DNA of 64,000 nucleotides from Candidatus Rokuibacteriota bacterium (GTDB lineage: Bacteria; Methylomirabilota; Methylomirabilia; Rokubacteriales; CSP1-6). The stretch covers positions 1-64,000 of the forward strand of contig JAHFDN010000002.1 in assembly GCA_023248995.1 (NCBI GenBank), in the 5' to 3' direction. Numbering within the stretch: position 1 is the first letter of the stretch; each line of letters opens with the position of its first letter. Positions 1-8,213 of this stretch are shown here, piece by piece. The notes under the pieces were generated by a model, which was not told the DNA's origin, made no database searches, and saw only the letters and a list, made by a program, of their open reading frames with translations. The position numbers and the translations under genes are program-made.

Positions 1-1
1 C

Positions 2-493
2 AACTCAATCGATGATATCGCTGGGGTTCTGTCCCTGGCGCCCCGAGACATCTGCACCGGAGCGCTCGTGCCACGCTCCATTTCATGCGGGATTCCGTTC
101 CTCTTCGTCGCTCTTGCGGGTCGTGAGGCGCTCGGCCGAGCCAGGTTGAATCGAGTGGTCTGGGAGACGAAATTCGCGGATAGCTGGGCCAAGGACCTAT
201 ACTTGTTCACACGTGATGCCCGAGACTCCGACGTGTCCGCGCGGATGTTCGGCCCCGGGGTTGGTATCGAGGAGGATCCTGCATCGGGTTCTGCGGTCGC
301 AGCCTTAGCCGCATTCCTCACCGCTCTCTCTTCGGTTCGGAGTGGGACCCTGAAGTGGACCGTTGAACAAGGCCGCGACCTTGGCAGACCCAGCACGCTC
401 GGCCTTGAGGCAGACGTCCGAGACGGTAACGTGATCTCCGTACGGGTCGGCGGCTCAGCTGTACCGATGACAGAGGGTTTTCTTCAGCTGTAG
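2..493 (+). CDS. PhzF-family isomerase, 3' part only (5' end outside window)
   Basis: The track starts this ORF at GTG 68, but the same frame stays open without a stop to base 2, so the gene is cut by the left window edge. The C-terminal half carries the PhzF/diaminopimelate-epimerase-fold signature: ARMFGPGVGIEEDPASGSA is followed by AALAAFL, matching the glycine- and acid-rich loop of the second domain. PhzF-family enzymes catalyse isomerisation or epimerisation of small substrates, and their physiological role is mostly unknown outside phenazine producers. Nothing here points to phenazine synthesis. The 3' end overlaps the convergent TcuA-like gene by 10 bases. Confidence 0.85.
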   Translation, partial: NSIDDIAGVLSLAPRDICTGALVPRSISCGIPFLFVALAGREALGRARLNRVVWETKFADSWAKDLYLFTRDARDSDVSARMFGPGVGIEEDPASGSAVAALAAFLTALSSVRSGTLKWTVEQGRDLGRPSTLGLEADVRDGNVISVRVGGSAVPMTEGFLQL

Positions 494-1995
494 GGAGGCG
501 AGAGCGCTTTGGCGTGGGTGGCGGCGGACTCGCCGGCGAGCCTGCCGAAGACGGCGCCGGCCATGAGGCCTGAGCCGCCCGGGTAGTTCTCGTAGAAGAG
601 CCCGCCCACCAGCTCCCCGGCCGCGTAGAGGCCCGGGATGGGCCGGTCCTCGGTGTCGAGGACCTGCGCGCCCGTGTTGATCCTGAGCCCGCCGAACGTG
701 AAGGTGATCCCGCAGGTGACGCCGTAGCCCACGTAGGGCGGCGAGTCCAGGGGCAGCGCCCAGTTGGACTTGGGCGGCGTGATTCCCTTGGTCCCTTTGC
801 CGTCGAGGATCGCCGGGTTGAACTCTCCTGGCTGGACGGCTGCGTTGAATTCCCGGACCGTGCGAACCAGCCCCTCGGGGTCGATCTCGAGCTTCTTCGC
901 CAGCTCCTCGATGGTGCCGGCCTCGGCTTTCGTGACCTCGCGAATCCGGTACTCCTCGCGGAGGATCGCCACGACCTTCTGGTCGAAGATCTGAAACGCC
1001 GCGCGCTGGGGCTGCTGCAGGATCTCCCGCCCGTATTTCGCGTAGGTGTAGCTGCGGTAGTCGGCCCCCTCGTCCACGAACCGCTCGCCGCGAAGATTCA
1101 CGACAATCCCCAGCGGGTACGAGTGCTTCTGGAAGAGGTCGCCCACCTTGCGGTCTCCGAAGGGGGGCGCGTTGAGATCCCACGCCACAGCGTGGCAGGA
1201 TGACCAGTGGCCGTAGGGCTGGGCGCCGATCTCCAGCGCCATGCGGATGCCGTCGCCGGTGTTGTGGCGGGTGCCGCGGACGCGGGCCAGCTCCCAGTCC
1301 TTCCCCAGATAGCGCGCCCGCCACTCGGGGTTGGCTTCGAAGCCCCCCGCGGCGAGCACCACCGCGCGGGCCTCGACCTCGGCGAAGCCCTCCGGCCCAC
1401 GACAGACGAGGCCGCGGATCGCGCCCTGGTCATCCACGAGGAGGCGGACGGCCTTGGTCTCGTAGCGGACCTCGACGCCCAGCTGCGTCGCCCGATCGTA
1501 GAGGGCCTGGACGAGGCCCGGCCCGCCGCCGACGGCCTCGACGCTGAGCCCGCCCCAGAAGCGGTGGCGGTCGCCGACCTTGTAGGACTGGCGCCCGAAC
1601 ATCGGGATCCACCGGATGCCGTGGCGTCGCATCCAGACCACCGTGGGACGCGACCGGCTGACGAGAGTGTCGGCGAGGTCGGGGTCGGACAGGTTCTCCG
1701 TGAGGCGCATCAGGTCGTCGTAGAAGTTCTCCTCGGTGTAGGGGGGAAGGTCCACCGACGCGGCTTCGCCGGGGGTGAGGTCGGGGATGACGTCTTTGCG
1801 GAGGTCGTCGAGGCCTCCGTGGGCGAAGCGGAAGCCGCCGGCGGTGAAGAACGAGTTGCCGCCCCGCTGGGACGCCGGCGCCTTCTCGAGGAGCAGGACG
1901 GGCACCGCTGCCTCGCGCGCGGCCAGGGCGGCGCAGAGGGCGGCGTTCCCGCCCCCCACCACGATGACGTCAGCCGACGATGTCTTCGCCGCCAT
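484..1995 (-). CDS. FAD-dependent tricarballylate dehydrogenase-like (TcuA / fumarate-reductase flavoprotein family)
   Basis: 503 aa flavoprotein. The N-terminus has a dinucleotide-binding motif (VVGGGNAALCAALAA, about residues 11-25), then the acidic strand end LLEKAP and RGGNSFFTAGG, typical of the succinate dehydrogenase/fumarate reductase flavoprotein superfamily. YPGGSGLMAGAVFGR near the C-terminus completes the FAD site. Length and motif order fit TcuA, which oxidises tricarballylate to aconitate, but other alkene-forming or alkene-reducing members look alike. It is the second gene of a two-gene minus-strand operon and overlaps the upstream SDR by 26 bases, so the two are probably translationally coupled. 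No TcuB-like electron-transfer partner is adjacent, so the electron acceptor is unknown. Confidence 0.82.
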   Translation of the reverse strand: MAAKTSSADVIVVGGGNAALCAALAAREAAVPVLLLEKAPASQRGGNSFFTAGGFRFAHGGLDDLRKDVIPDLTPGEAASVDLPPYTEENFYDDLMRLTENLSDPDLADTLVSRSRPTVVWMRRHGIRWIPMFGRQSYKVGDRHRFWGGLSVEAVGGGPGLVQALYDRATQLGVEVRYETKAVRLLVDDQGAIRGLVCRGPEGFAEVEARAVVLAAGGFEANPEWRARYLGKDWELARVRGTRHNTGDGIRMALEIGAQPYGHWSSCHAVAWDLNAPPFGDRKVGDLFQKHSYPLGIVVNLRGERFVDEGADYRSYTYAKYGREILQQPQRAAFQIFDQKVVAILREEYRIREVTKAEAGTIEELAKKLEIDPEGLVRTVREFNAAVQPGEFNPAILDGKGTKGITPPKSNWALPLDSPPYVGYGVTCGITFTFGGLRINTGAQVLDTEDRPIPGLYAAGELVGGLFYENYPGGSGLMAGAVFGRLAGESAATHAKALSPPYS

Positions 1996-2782
1996 CGACG
2001 CCGATGACGTTCCCCGTGATCCAGTACGTGTCCGGATGGGAGAGGACCACGATGGCTCGCGCCACGTCGGCGGGAGTCGTGAGCCGCCGGTCCGGGTTCC
2101 GCCGGAGGGCCGCGGCCTTGATCTCCTCGCTGCCGGGAATCTTCTGGAGAGCCGGCGTGTCGGTCACGCCCGCGCGGATCGAGTTGACGGTGATCTTCCG
2201 GGGCGCCAGTTCCACCGCGAGCTGGCGCACGTGGGACTCGAGCGCGGCTTTGGCGGCCGACACGGGCCCGTAGAAGGGCAGGACCCGCGTCCCTCCCGAG
2301 GACGTCATGGCGTAGATCCGGCCGCCCTCTGCCATGAGCCCGCGCGCCAGGACCTCCTGGGTCCAGTACACGAGGCTGTGGGCCATGACGTCCAGCGTCA
2401 TGTCCACCTGGGCCTGCGTGACGCTCTCCTTGATCGGGTCGGCCACGTAGGGCTTGAGCGTCCCGAACGCCAGCGAGTGGAGGAGCACCCTGAGCCGACC
2501 CAGCTCCCCGCGCCCCTCGAGGATCCGCTGCATCTCGGCGGCGACCTCCCCCCGCTTCTCGGGATCCGCCGCGTTGACGTTGTAGAAGTGGGCCTCCCGG
2601 CCCGCTCGGCGGATCTCCGCGACGATGCGCTCGACGTTGGGGAGCGTCGCCCTCCGGTCGAGATGCACGCCGACGATGTTGAGGCCGGCCCGGGCGAGGG
2701 CGAGGCTCGTGGCCTCGCCGAAACCGGAGGAGGCGCCGAGGATCAAGGCCCAGCCACTCAGCCGAATCGGGGCGTCGGTCAT
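1970..2782 (-). CDS. SDR oxidoreductase of the enoyl-ACP reductase (FabI/FabL-like) type
   Basis: 270 aa Rossmann-fold short-chain dehydrogenase. The cofactor loop GASSGFG is at residues 16-22. The catalytic pair is Tyr171 and Lys178, spaced Y-x6-K as in enoyl-ACP reductases, not Y-x3-K as in ordinary SDRs. LLHSLAFG near residue 100 resembles the FabI HSIAF segment. The likely reaction is NAD(P)H-dependent reduction of an enoyl thioester. Its job as the housekeeping FabI is uncertain because it is paired with a TcuA-like flavoprotein rather than fab genes. First gene of the operon, divergent from the CinA-like gene across about 77 bases. Confidence 0.8.
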   Translation of the reverse strand: MTDAPIRLSGWALILGASSGFGEATSLALARAGLNIVGVHLDRRATLPNVERIVAEIRRAGREAHFYNVNAADPEKRGEVAAEMQRILEGRGELGRLRVLLHSLAFGTLKPYVADPIKESVTQAQVDMTLDVMAHSLVYWTQEVLARGLMAEGGRIYAMTSSGGTRVLPFYGPVSAAKAALESHVRQLAVELAPRKITVNSIRAGVTDTPALQKIPGSEEIKAAALRRNPDRRLTTPADVARAIVVLSHPDTYWITGNVIGVDGGEDIVG

Positions 2783-2859
2783 CGCCTCGCCATTTTAGCC
2801 GATCTGCCGCGATGGCGAAAGGGGTGGCGCCCGCCGCGGGTGTTGACTAGAATCGGGAG

Positions 2860-3594
2860 GTGTCCATGGCCAAGAGCGCGGGCATCGTCCTGATCGGCAA
2901 CGAGATCCTCTCGGGGAAGATCCACGACGCCAATGCCGCGTACCTCTGCCGGGAGCTGCGCGCCCTGGGGGTGGAGGTCCGGAAGATGTCGGTGATCCCC
3001 GACGAGCTCGAGGCGATCCGCCAGGAGGTCGCCCAGTTCGCGGCCGCCTACGACTACGTCTTCACCTCCGGGGGCGTCGGCCCGACGCACGACGACGTGA
3101 CCATCGTAGGGGTCTCCCGGGCCATGGGGGTCGCCGTCGTGCGCGAACCGCACCTCGTGCGTCTGCTGGAGGGCTTCTATCCGAGCAACCTCAACGCCGC
3201 CCGCCTCAAGATGGCCGAGGTCCCGGAGGGTGCCGAGCTCCTGGCCGGGGACTCGCTGACCTTCCCCGTCATCGTGATCCGGAACGTGTACGTGCTGCCG
3301 GGGGTGCCGGAGATCTTCCGCCAGAAGTTCGAGGCCATTCGGGAGCGCTTCCGGGAGCAGCCGTTCCATCTCCGGAGCGTGTTCGTCCGGATCGGGGAGG
3401 GCACCCTGGCCGATTTCCTGAACGATCTGCTGACAGCGTATCCGCGCCTGCTGGTCGGCTCGTACCCGGAGTTCAGGCACCCGGACTACAAGGTCAAGGT
3501 GACGCTCGAGTGCAAGGATCCCGAGTACGTGGACCAGGCGCTCACCGCGCTGCTCAGGCGCCTTCCCAAGGACGCGGTGGTCAGGATCGAGTAA
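2860..3594 (+). CDS. CinA/MoaB-type molybdopterin-binding domain protein
   Basis: 244 aa single-domain protein of the MoCF_biosynth fold. It has the two diagnostic motifs of the CinA N-terminal domain: IGNEILSGKIHDAN near the start and TSGGVGPTHDDVT about residue 70. There is no C-terminal nicotinamide-nucleotide amidase domain, so it is a stand-alone CinA N-domain. Start choice is open. GTG 2860 has TAGAAT six bases upstream and would be leaderless. ATG 2866 has GGGAGG at an acceptable spacing. The function is probably pyrophosphatase-like or pterin-related and is not proven. It leads a two-gene unit with the TenA/PqqC-fold gene 10 bases downstream. Confidence 0.85.
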   Translation: MSMAKSAGIVLIGNEILSGKIHDANAAYLCRELRALGVEVRKMSVIPDELEAIRQEVAQFAAAYDYVFTSGGVGPTHDDVTIVGVSRAMGVAVVREPHLVRLLEGFYPSNLNAARLKMAEVPEGAELLAGDSLTFPVIVIRNVYVLPGVPEIFRQKFEAIRERFREQPFHLRSVFVRIGEGTLADFLNDLLTAYPRLLVGSYPEFRHPDYKVKVTLECKDPEYVDQALTALLRRLPKDAVVRIE

Positions 3595-3604
3595 GGAGAG
3601 GACG

Positions 3605-4300
3605 ATGGCGCTACCGGCAAGGGAGTTCGGCGAGTCGCTCATGGCGGAGGTCCGGGCGGGCCGGAGCTTCGGCGGCCACCCGCTCTGGTTCAAGATCCAG
3701 GAGGGCCGGCTGTCGCGCGGGGGATTGGCCGGGTTCACGCGGCAGTTCTTCCTGCAGGTCCTCGAGTTTCCGCGCGCGGTCTCGGCGCTGCACTCGCGCT
3801 GTCCGGACCTGGGCGAGCGGAAAAAACTCGCGGAGTCGGTCTACGAGGAAGAGACGGGGAAGCTCTCGGGCTCCAAGCCCCACCCGGAGCTCTTCCTCGA
3901 CTTCGCGGCGGGCGTCGGCCTCGGCCGGGACGAGATGCTGGGCGCCGAGCCGCTCCCTTCCACGGCGGCCTTGATCCACTGGTTCGAGTACTCCACCAAG
4001 ATCCTCCCCTTTCTCGAGGGCGTGGCGGCCATCAACCTGGCGGCCGAAGGGCAGGTGGTCGGGGCCTTCGGCCCCTTCGCCCGGGCGCTCCAGAAGCACT
4101 ACGGCCTCTCCGAGGCCGAGGTGGCGTTCTGGGACATCCACGAGCTGGCCGACGCGGAGCACTCCGACGTGGGAGATCACATCGTGGTGAAGCACGCCAC
4201 GACCGACGAGGTCCAGGCCCGGGTCCGGCGGGTGGTGAAGACCTCGCTCGGGATGTGGTGGCAGTTCTTCGAGGGCATGGACGACCGCTACGGCGCCTAG
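3605..4300 (+). CDS. TenA/PqqC-fold heme-oxygenase-like putative metal-dependent oxidase
   Basis: 231 aa all-helical protein of the TenA/PqqC/CADD superfamily. The motif pair EEETGKLSGSKPHPELFLDF (about residues 80-99) and WDIHELADAEHSDVGDH (about 179-195) supplies Glu, His and Asp side chains in the pattern used by heme-oxygenase-like diiron oxidases for metal binding. Such enzymes perform O2-dependent oxidations of small molecules or amino-acid-derived substrates. No pqqABDE genes are near, so PQQ synthesis is unlikely. AAGGAGAGG lies just before the ATG. The last codon is followed by a TAG that coincides with the CTAG target of repeat copy 1, so the element borders the stop codon directly. 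Confidence 0.83.
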   Translation: MALPAREFGESLMAEVRAGRSFGGHPLWFKIQEGRLSRGGLAGFTRQFFLQVLEFPRAVSALHSRCPDLGERKKLAESVYEEETGKLSGSKPHPELFLDFAAGVGLGRDEMLGAEPLPSTAALIHWFEYSTKILPFLEGVAAINLAAEGQVVGAFGPFARALQKHYGLSEAEVAFWDIHELADAEHSDVGDHIVVKHATTDEVQARVRRVVKTSLGMWWQFFEGMDDRYGA

Positions 4301-4433
4301 TGTTCCGTCTGGAAAGTCATGTTAACGAGAGCTGAAGGGCCAGCGGGTGGCGCAGCGAGCAGCCCTACGGTGCTCGCGGCGATAGGCCCTGCTGGCCATT
4401 CTGACAGAACGCAACTTACGGGACGGAACACTG
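4298..4433. mobile_element. Non-autonomous IS630-like element (MITE), short copy 1
   Basis: 132-base element (4300-4431) starting GTGTTCCGTC and ending GACGGAACAC, flanked by TA on the left and a degenerate TG on the right. It is colinear with the 230-base copies at 31860 and 43019 but lacks 98 internal bases. The missing block is exactly the distance between two GCGAGC direct repeats in copy 3, which points to slippage deletion. No transposase gene is inside. The ORFs the track shows across it are not genes. The left target CTAG contains the stop codon of the upstream oxidase gene. Confidence 0.75.
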
Positions 4434-4491
4434 GCGCCTCGCTCGTGTCGCGGTACTCGGTGGCGGCGGGCCCCCAGGAGCCCGACGCGTT

Positions 4492-5172
4492 CTAACTCGA
4501 CTGCACGTAGGCGATCCCGTTGTTGATGTTCGTGTCGTACGATCCGGCCCAGGAAGGGGCGGCGGCGAGCGCCGCGACGAGGATCACGACCGCCGGGACG
4601 AAGGGGGTCCGCCTCAGCGCGCCGAACCAGGACCACCCCACGGCTGCCAGGTGAGCGAAGAAACCGGTTACGCAGGCGAAGAACACCTCACCAAAGATCA
4701 GATAGAGCCGTGGCGGCATGAGGCTCCACGGAAACGAAGCGCGTTCCCGCAGTCCGCGCTCCAGGAAGCCCGGCGCTCCGCCGCGGAACCACCAGCCGCC
4801 GATCCAGGCCGCGGCGACCACCAGCGCCACGAATACCGGCGATCGGATCGGGTTCACGTTGGCCTTCAATCTCTCTCGGAGCGGCTGGTAGGCGTCCGTG
4901 AAGAAGTACGCCGGCACCGCGAACTGCTGTCTGTTGATGCCGAAGGGAGGCGGATCGTGCCGGGCGAGGACCCGCGACGCGAGGAAGGCGCCGGCCGCCG
5001 CCCCCAGGGCGGCGAAGGGGCTCAACATGAAGGCGAAGACCGCAGCCAGGGTCGTGAAAACCATCGCGCCCACCACGAACAGCGACATCTTGTTCTTTCG
5101 GTACGCCTGAGGCGTCCACGTGGCGCCGTCACCGTCCAGATCCTCGGTCGCGAAGCGATCGCCACGTCTCAT
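4492..5172 (-). CDS. Membrane protein of unknown function
   Basis: 226 aa. I do not recognise a family. Hydrophobic segments lie at about residues 29-47, 49-66, 112-130, 152-178 and 190-207, so four or five membrane passes are likely. The N-terminus is charged (MRRGDRFATEDLDGDG) and the C-terminus is a short polar tail (SYDTNINNGIAYVQSS). It is the last gene of a minus-strand unit with a small exported protein (16-base gap) and a lipase-type hydrolase upstream, suggesting an envelope role. It could be an anchor or partner for the exported protein, but this is inferred only from position. Confidence 0.68.
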   Translation of the reverse strand: MRRGDRFATEDLDGDGATWTPQAYRKNKMSLFVVGAMVFTTLAAVFAFMLSPFAALGAAAGAFLASRVLARHDPPPFGINRQQFAVPAYFFTDAYQPLRERLKANVNPIRSPVFVALVVAAAWIGGWWFRGGAPGFLERGLRERASFPWSLMPPRLYLIFGEVFFACVTGFFAHLAAVGWSWFGALRRTPFVPAVVILVAALAAAPSWAGSYDTNINNGIAYVQSS

Positions 5173-5188
5173 CGCGACCTCCCCGCGA

Positions 5189-5611
5189 TCAACGGCGCTG
5201 ATCGGACATCTTGACCGAAAGCTCCCGGAGGCGCTCGAGCGTGCGCGGGCTCAGCATCGCCGCGAAGGCCGCCGGATCGGCCTTGCCCCGCTCGAGCGCC
5301 TCGCTCATCTTCTTCACGTCGCCGCCCGAGTTCTGCGTGAGCTCGGTCATGATCTCCGCGGCGAGCCCGTAAAACTCCTGCACGAGCTGCTCGGAGCCGG
5401 CCATGGACCGGATCTGCTGATCAATCGCCCTCGCCTGAGGATCCTTGGCGATCGCCGGGTTTCTGAGTGCCGGCTCCTGTAAGAGCCTGAGGGCCTGGGC
5501 CAGGGCCTCCGCCGATGCCTGATCGAGCCCCTGCGCCAGGACGGGATTCGCAGCGAGGAGGAGGAGGGCCAGCGAGATGCTCACGACCCGCGGATTCTTC
5601 AACGCAATCAT
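5189..5611 (-). CDS. Small exported helical protein, unknown function
   Basis: 140 aa. A signal peptide is clear: basic start (MIALKNPRVV), hydrophobic core SISLALLLLAANPVL and AxA-like end before QGLDQ. The mature part is helical, Gln/Glu/Lys-rich and cysteine-free, with no motif I can name. Its ATG overlaps the stop codon of the upstream hydrolase (ATGA), so the two are co-translated. It probably works in the periplasm or envelope with its operon neighbours. Confidence 0.7.
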   Translation of the reverse strand: MIALKNPRVVSISLALLLLAANPVLAQGLDQASAEALAQALRLLQEPALRNPAIAKDPQARAIDQQIRSMAGSEQLVQEFYGLAAEIMTELTQNSGGDVKKMSEALERGKADPAAFAAMLSPRTLERLRELSVKMSDQRR

Positions 5612-6420
5612 TCTATCCGTAAAAACATTTGAGAGTTGAGGAATCTCCGCCAGGCCTCCCAGTAGTCGTTCCCGCCCACGAGGTAGGTGTCGTTATGGTG
5701 GGCACCGGCGATGGTGTAGAATGCCTTCGGCCCGGCGGCCGCCTCGTACACACGGCGCCCGTGTTCGTAGGGCACGACCTCGTCGGCGTCGCCGTGGAGG
5801 ACGAGGAGGGCGGTCCGGACCCGGCCGACCTTCTCGAGCGAGTCGAAGCGGGTCCTGAACAGGGCTCCGATCCCGGGCACCGTCCGGTTGGCCATGGCCC
5901 GGACCGACAGAAACGGCGATTCCAGAATCAGGCCGGGCGGCGGGTGGGTGAGCGCCAGCTCGAGCGCCACCGCGGCCCCGAGCGATCGGCCGAAGTAGAC
6001 GATCTGCTCGGCGGGGATGCCCAGGTCCTGGACCAGCGCCTGGCGCGCCGCCCGCGCGTCCTGGTAGAGGCCCGCCTCCGTCGGGCTGCCCTCGCTCAGC
6101 CCGTAGCCCCGGTAGTCGAAGATGAAGACGCCGATGCCGAGGCGGGCGTGGATGTCCTGGATGTTGTCCAGCCGGTGACTGATGTTGCCGGCGTTGCCGT
6201 GACACCAGAGGAGCGTGGTGGGCCGGGCTCCCGGGACGAGCCAGCCGTGGAGGCGGACGCCGTCCTCGGCCTGGAACCAGACGTCGCGGTACGCGAGACG
6301 GAGGCTCGCCGGTGTCCCGCCGAGCTCGCGGCTCGGGACGTAGATCAGCGCCCGCTCGACCGCGTCCCGGCATCCCACGGCGATCAGCAGGACCGCGAGG
6401 ACAATGAGCGCGAGCTTCAT
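5608..6420 (-). CDS. Alpha/beta hydrolase, BEM46/YfhR-like
   Basis: 270 aa. An N-terminal membrane segment (LALIVLAVLLIAVGC) could be a signal anchor or a lipoprotein signal (AVGC). The fold signatures are WCHGNAGN (oxyanion region), FDYRGYG, the nucleophile elbow GRSLG, the acid in HGDADEVVP and the catalytic His in GAHHND. This is the layout of BEM46/YfhR-type serine hydrolases, whose substrates are mostly unknown. First gene of the three-gene envelope unit. Just before the ATG there is AAGGAG, and TACAAT seven bases upstream on the same strand, so a very short leader is possible. Confidence 0.9.
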   Translation of the reverse strand: MKLALIVLAVLLIAVGCRDAVERALIYVPSRELGGTPASLRLAYRDVWFQAEDGVRLHGWLVPGARPTTLLWCHGNAGNISHRLDNIQDIHARLGIGVFIFDYRGYGLSEGSPTEAGLYQDARAARQALVQDLGIPAEQIVYFGRSLGAAVALELALTHPPPGLILESPFLSVRAMANRTVPGIGALFRTRFDSLEKVGRVRTALLVLHGDADEVVPYEHGRRVYEAAAGPKAFYTIAGAHHNDTYLVGGNDYWEAWRRFLNSQMFLRIE

Positions 6421-6456
6421 GACTCCTTATTGTAGCGCAGCGTCCCGGCACGCGAG

Positions 6457-8196
6457 ATGACCGACCCGGGCCGCGGTGTGCTCTGGGGCGTCGCGCTGGT
6501 CGCGGCGGCGCTCTTTTTCGTGGGTCTGGGTCAAGCGCCCTTCGTGGACCCGTCCGAGGGCATGCACGCCGAGATCGCGCGGGAGATGGGGCGGGTCGGC
6601 GGATGGGTGACGCCTCACTTCAACGGGATCCGATACTTCGACAAGCCTCCGCTCCTCTACTGGCTCATGGCCGCCGGCTTTTGGCTGGTGGGCCCCTCCG
6701 AGTGGGCGGCGCGCTTCTGGTCGGCCCTGGCCGCCTTCGGGACGGTGTTGCTGACGGCCCGCCTGGGGACTCTGCTGGGGTCGGCGCGCCTCGGGCTCAT
6801 CGGGGGCCTCGTGCTCGCCGCCAACCTCGAGTTCTTCCTCTTCGGTCGCTACGTGAGGCCCGACCTCCTCTTCGTCTTCCTGCTGTTGCTGGCTCTGACC
6901 GGGTTCATCCTCGCCTATCGCGGCGCCGGCCGGGCGGCACTCCTCCTCTTCTACGCAGCCCTCGGCCTCGCCGTCCTCGCCAAGGACGTGCTGGGCGCCA
7001 TCGGCTCGCTGGCGGTCATCGCGCTCTTTTTCCTTCTGACCCGCGAGCGACAGGTGCGCGCCCAGTGGGTTCCGTGGCTTGGCCTCGGCCTCTTCCTGGC
7101 GATCGCCGTGCCGTGGTATCTGGCCGTGGAGGTCCGGAACCCGGGGTTTCTCTGGTACACGATCGTGGACAATCACATCCTGAACTTCGCCCGCCAGCGC
7201 GTCTTCCCGGACGAAGACGTCTCGCTGTCGGCGCTCGAGTTCCTCGGCGTGAGCGCCATCGGGTTTTTCCCGTGGAGCCTCATCCTGCCCTGGGCCTTGG
7301 CGCGGGCGCTCCGCGGTCCGTGGCAGACGGTGGAGGCGCGGCTGTGGCTCCTCCTGGGGCTCTGGAGCGCCGCCGTCCTCGCGTTCTTCACGATTTCCCC
7401 CTTCAGGCTCCCCCACTACGCGTTGCCGGCCTTCCCGGCCATGGCGCTTCTGGTGGCCAAGCTCTGGGAGGACGTGCTCGAGGGGTCGCCGGGGAGCCCC
7501 TCGGCGCAGGCGCTCCTGACTCTCCCGACGATCGCGCTGGCCGCGCTCACGGCCATCGCCCTGGTCGCCTGGCTGGGGGAGGCGAGGCTGCCGTCGGGCA
7601 CGCTGTCGCTGGCCGACGTCTACACGCGGAGCCTCGAGGCGCGGAGACAGAGCGTGCCGTTCCCCTCCTACGCGCAGCTAAGGCCGCTCCTCGCCACGCT
7701 CGCGGTCATCTTCGGGGCCGGCACCGTGGGCCTGGCGGTGGCCGCGCAGCGGAAGCTGCCCCGCTTCGGCTTGGGCGTGCTCCTGGCCGTCATGCTCGCT
7801 TTCCTCCCGGTGGCGGCCCAGGGGCTCACGCTCTTTGCCAAGAGCCGGTCCGTGAAGGTCATGGCCGAGGTGTTGCGGGTGCGGGCGGGGGCGCGGGACC
7901 TGATCGTCCACGAGGGACCGCTCGAGAACAGCGGGGGCCTCTTGGTCTACCTGGGACGGTCCGTCAAGGTGGTGGATGGCCTCCAGTCGAGCCTGGCCTT
8001 TGGCGCCACGTTTCCGGAAGGCCGGGAGGTGTTCTGGGACCGACAGCGGCTTAAGGCGCGCTGGGCGGGGCCTGAGCGGGTGTTCCTGCTCTCGGTGCTG
8101 GAGCCGGACCAGAGCGTCGTTCAGGCGCTCGATCGGAGGCGCGGCCACCTGCTCCTTCAGAGCGGGGGGCGGTGGCTCTACTCCAACCGCCCCTAG
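6457..8196 (+). CDS. PMT/ArnT-family membrane glycosyltransferase
   Basis: 579 aa, about 11-12 predicted membrane helices. The first periplasmic loop has the family pattern PFVDPSEGMHAEIAREM with an acidic catalytic-type Asp, followed by PHFNGIRYFDKPPLLYWLMA, characteristic of ArnT and related GT83 enzymes. These transfer a sugar from a polyprenyl-phosphate donor to lipid A or another acceptor on the outer face of the inner membrane. The downstream genes encode a polyprenyl-phosphate sugar synthase (GT2) and a second polytopic protein, so the three look like a donor-making and transfer module. The sugar and acceptor cannot be read from sequence. Confidence 0.9.
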   Translation: MTDPGRGVLWGVALVAAALFFVGLGQAPFVDPSEGMHAEIAREMGRVGGWVTPHFNGIRYFDKPPLLYWLMAAGFWLVGPSEWAARFWSALAAFGTVLLTARLGTLLGSARLGLIGGLVLAANLEFFLFGRYVRPDLLFVFLLLLALTGFILAYRGAGRAALLLFYAALGLAVLAKDVLGAIGSLAVIALFFLLTRERQVRAQWVPWLGLGLFLAIAVPWYLAVEVRNPGFLWYTIVDNHILNFARQRVFPDEDVSLSALEFLGVSAIGFFPWSLILPWALARALRGPWQTVEARLWLLLGLWSAAVLAFFTISPFRLPHYALPAFPAMALLVAKLWEDVLEGSPGSPSAQALLTLPTIALAALTAIALVAWLGEARLPSGTLSLADVYTRSLEARRQSVPFPSYAQLRPLLATLAVIFGAGTVGLAVAAQRKLPRFGLGVLLAVMLAFLPVAAQGLTLFAKSRSVKVMAEVLRVRAGARDLIVHEGPLENSGGLLVYLGRSVKVVDGLQSSLAFGATFPEGREVFWDRQRLKARWAGPERVFLLSVLEPDQSVVQALDRRRGHLLLQSGGRWLYSNRP

Positions 8197-8213
8197 CCTG
8201 CTATCCTCCTCGC

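Noticed and set aside
3605-4300. PqqC of pyrroloquinoline quinone synthesis
   Set aside because: The fold is shared, but pqqA, B, D and E are absent and the neighbouring gene is a CinA-type protein.
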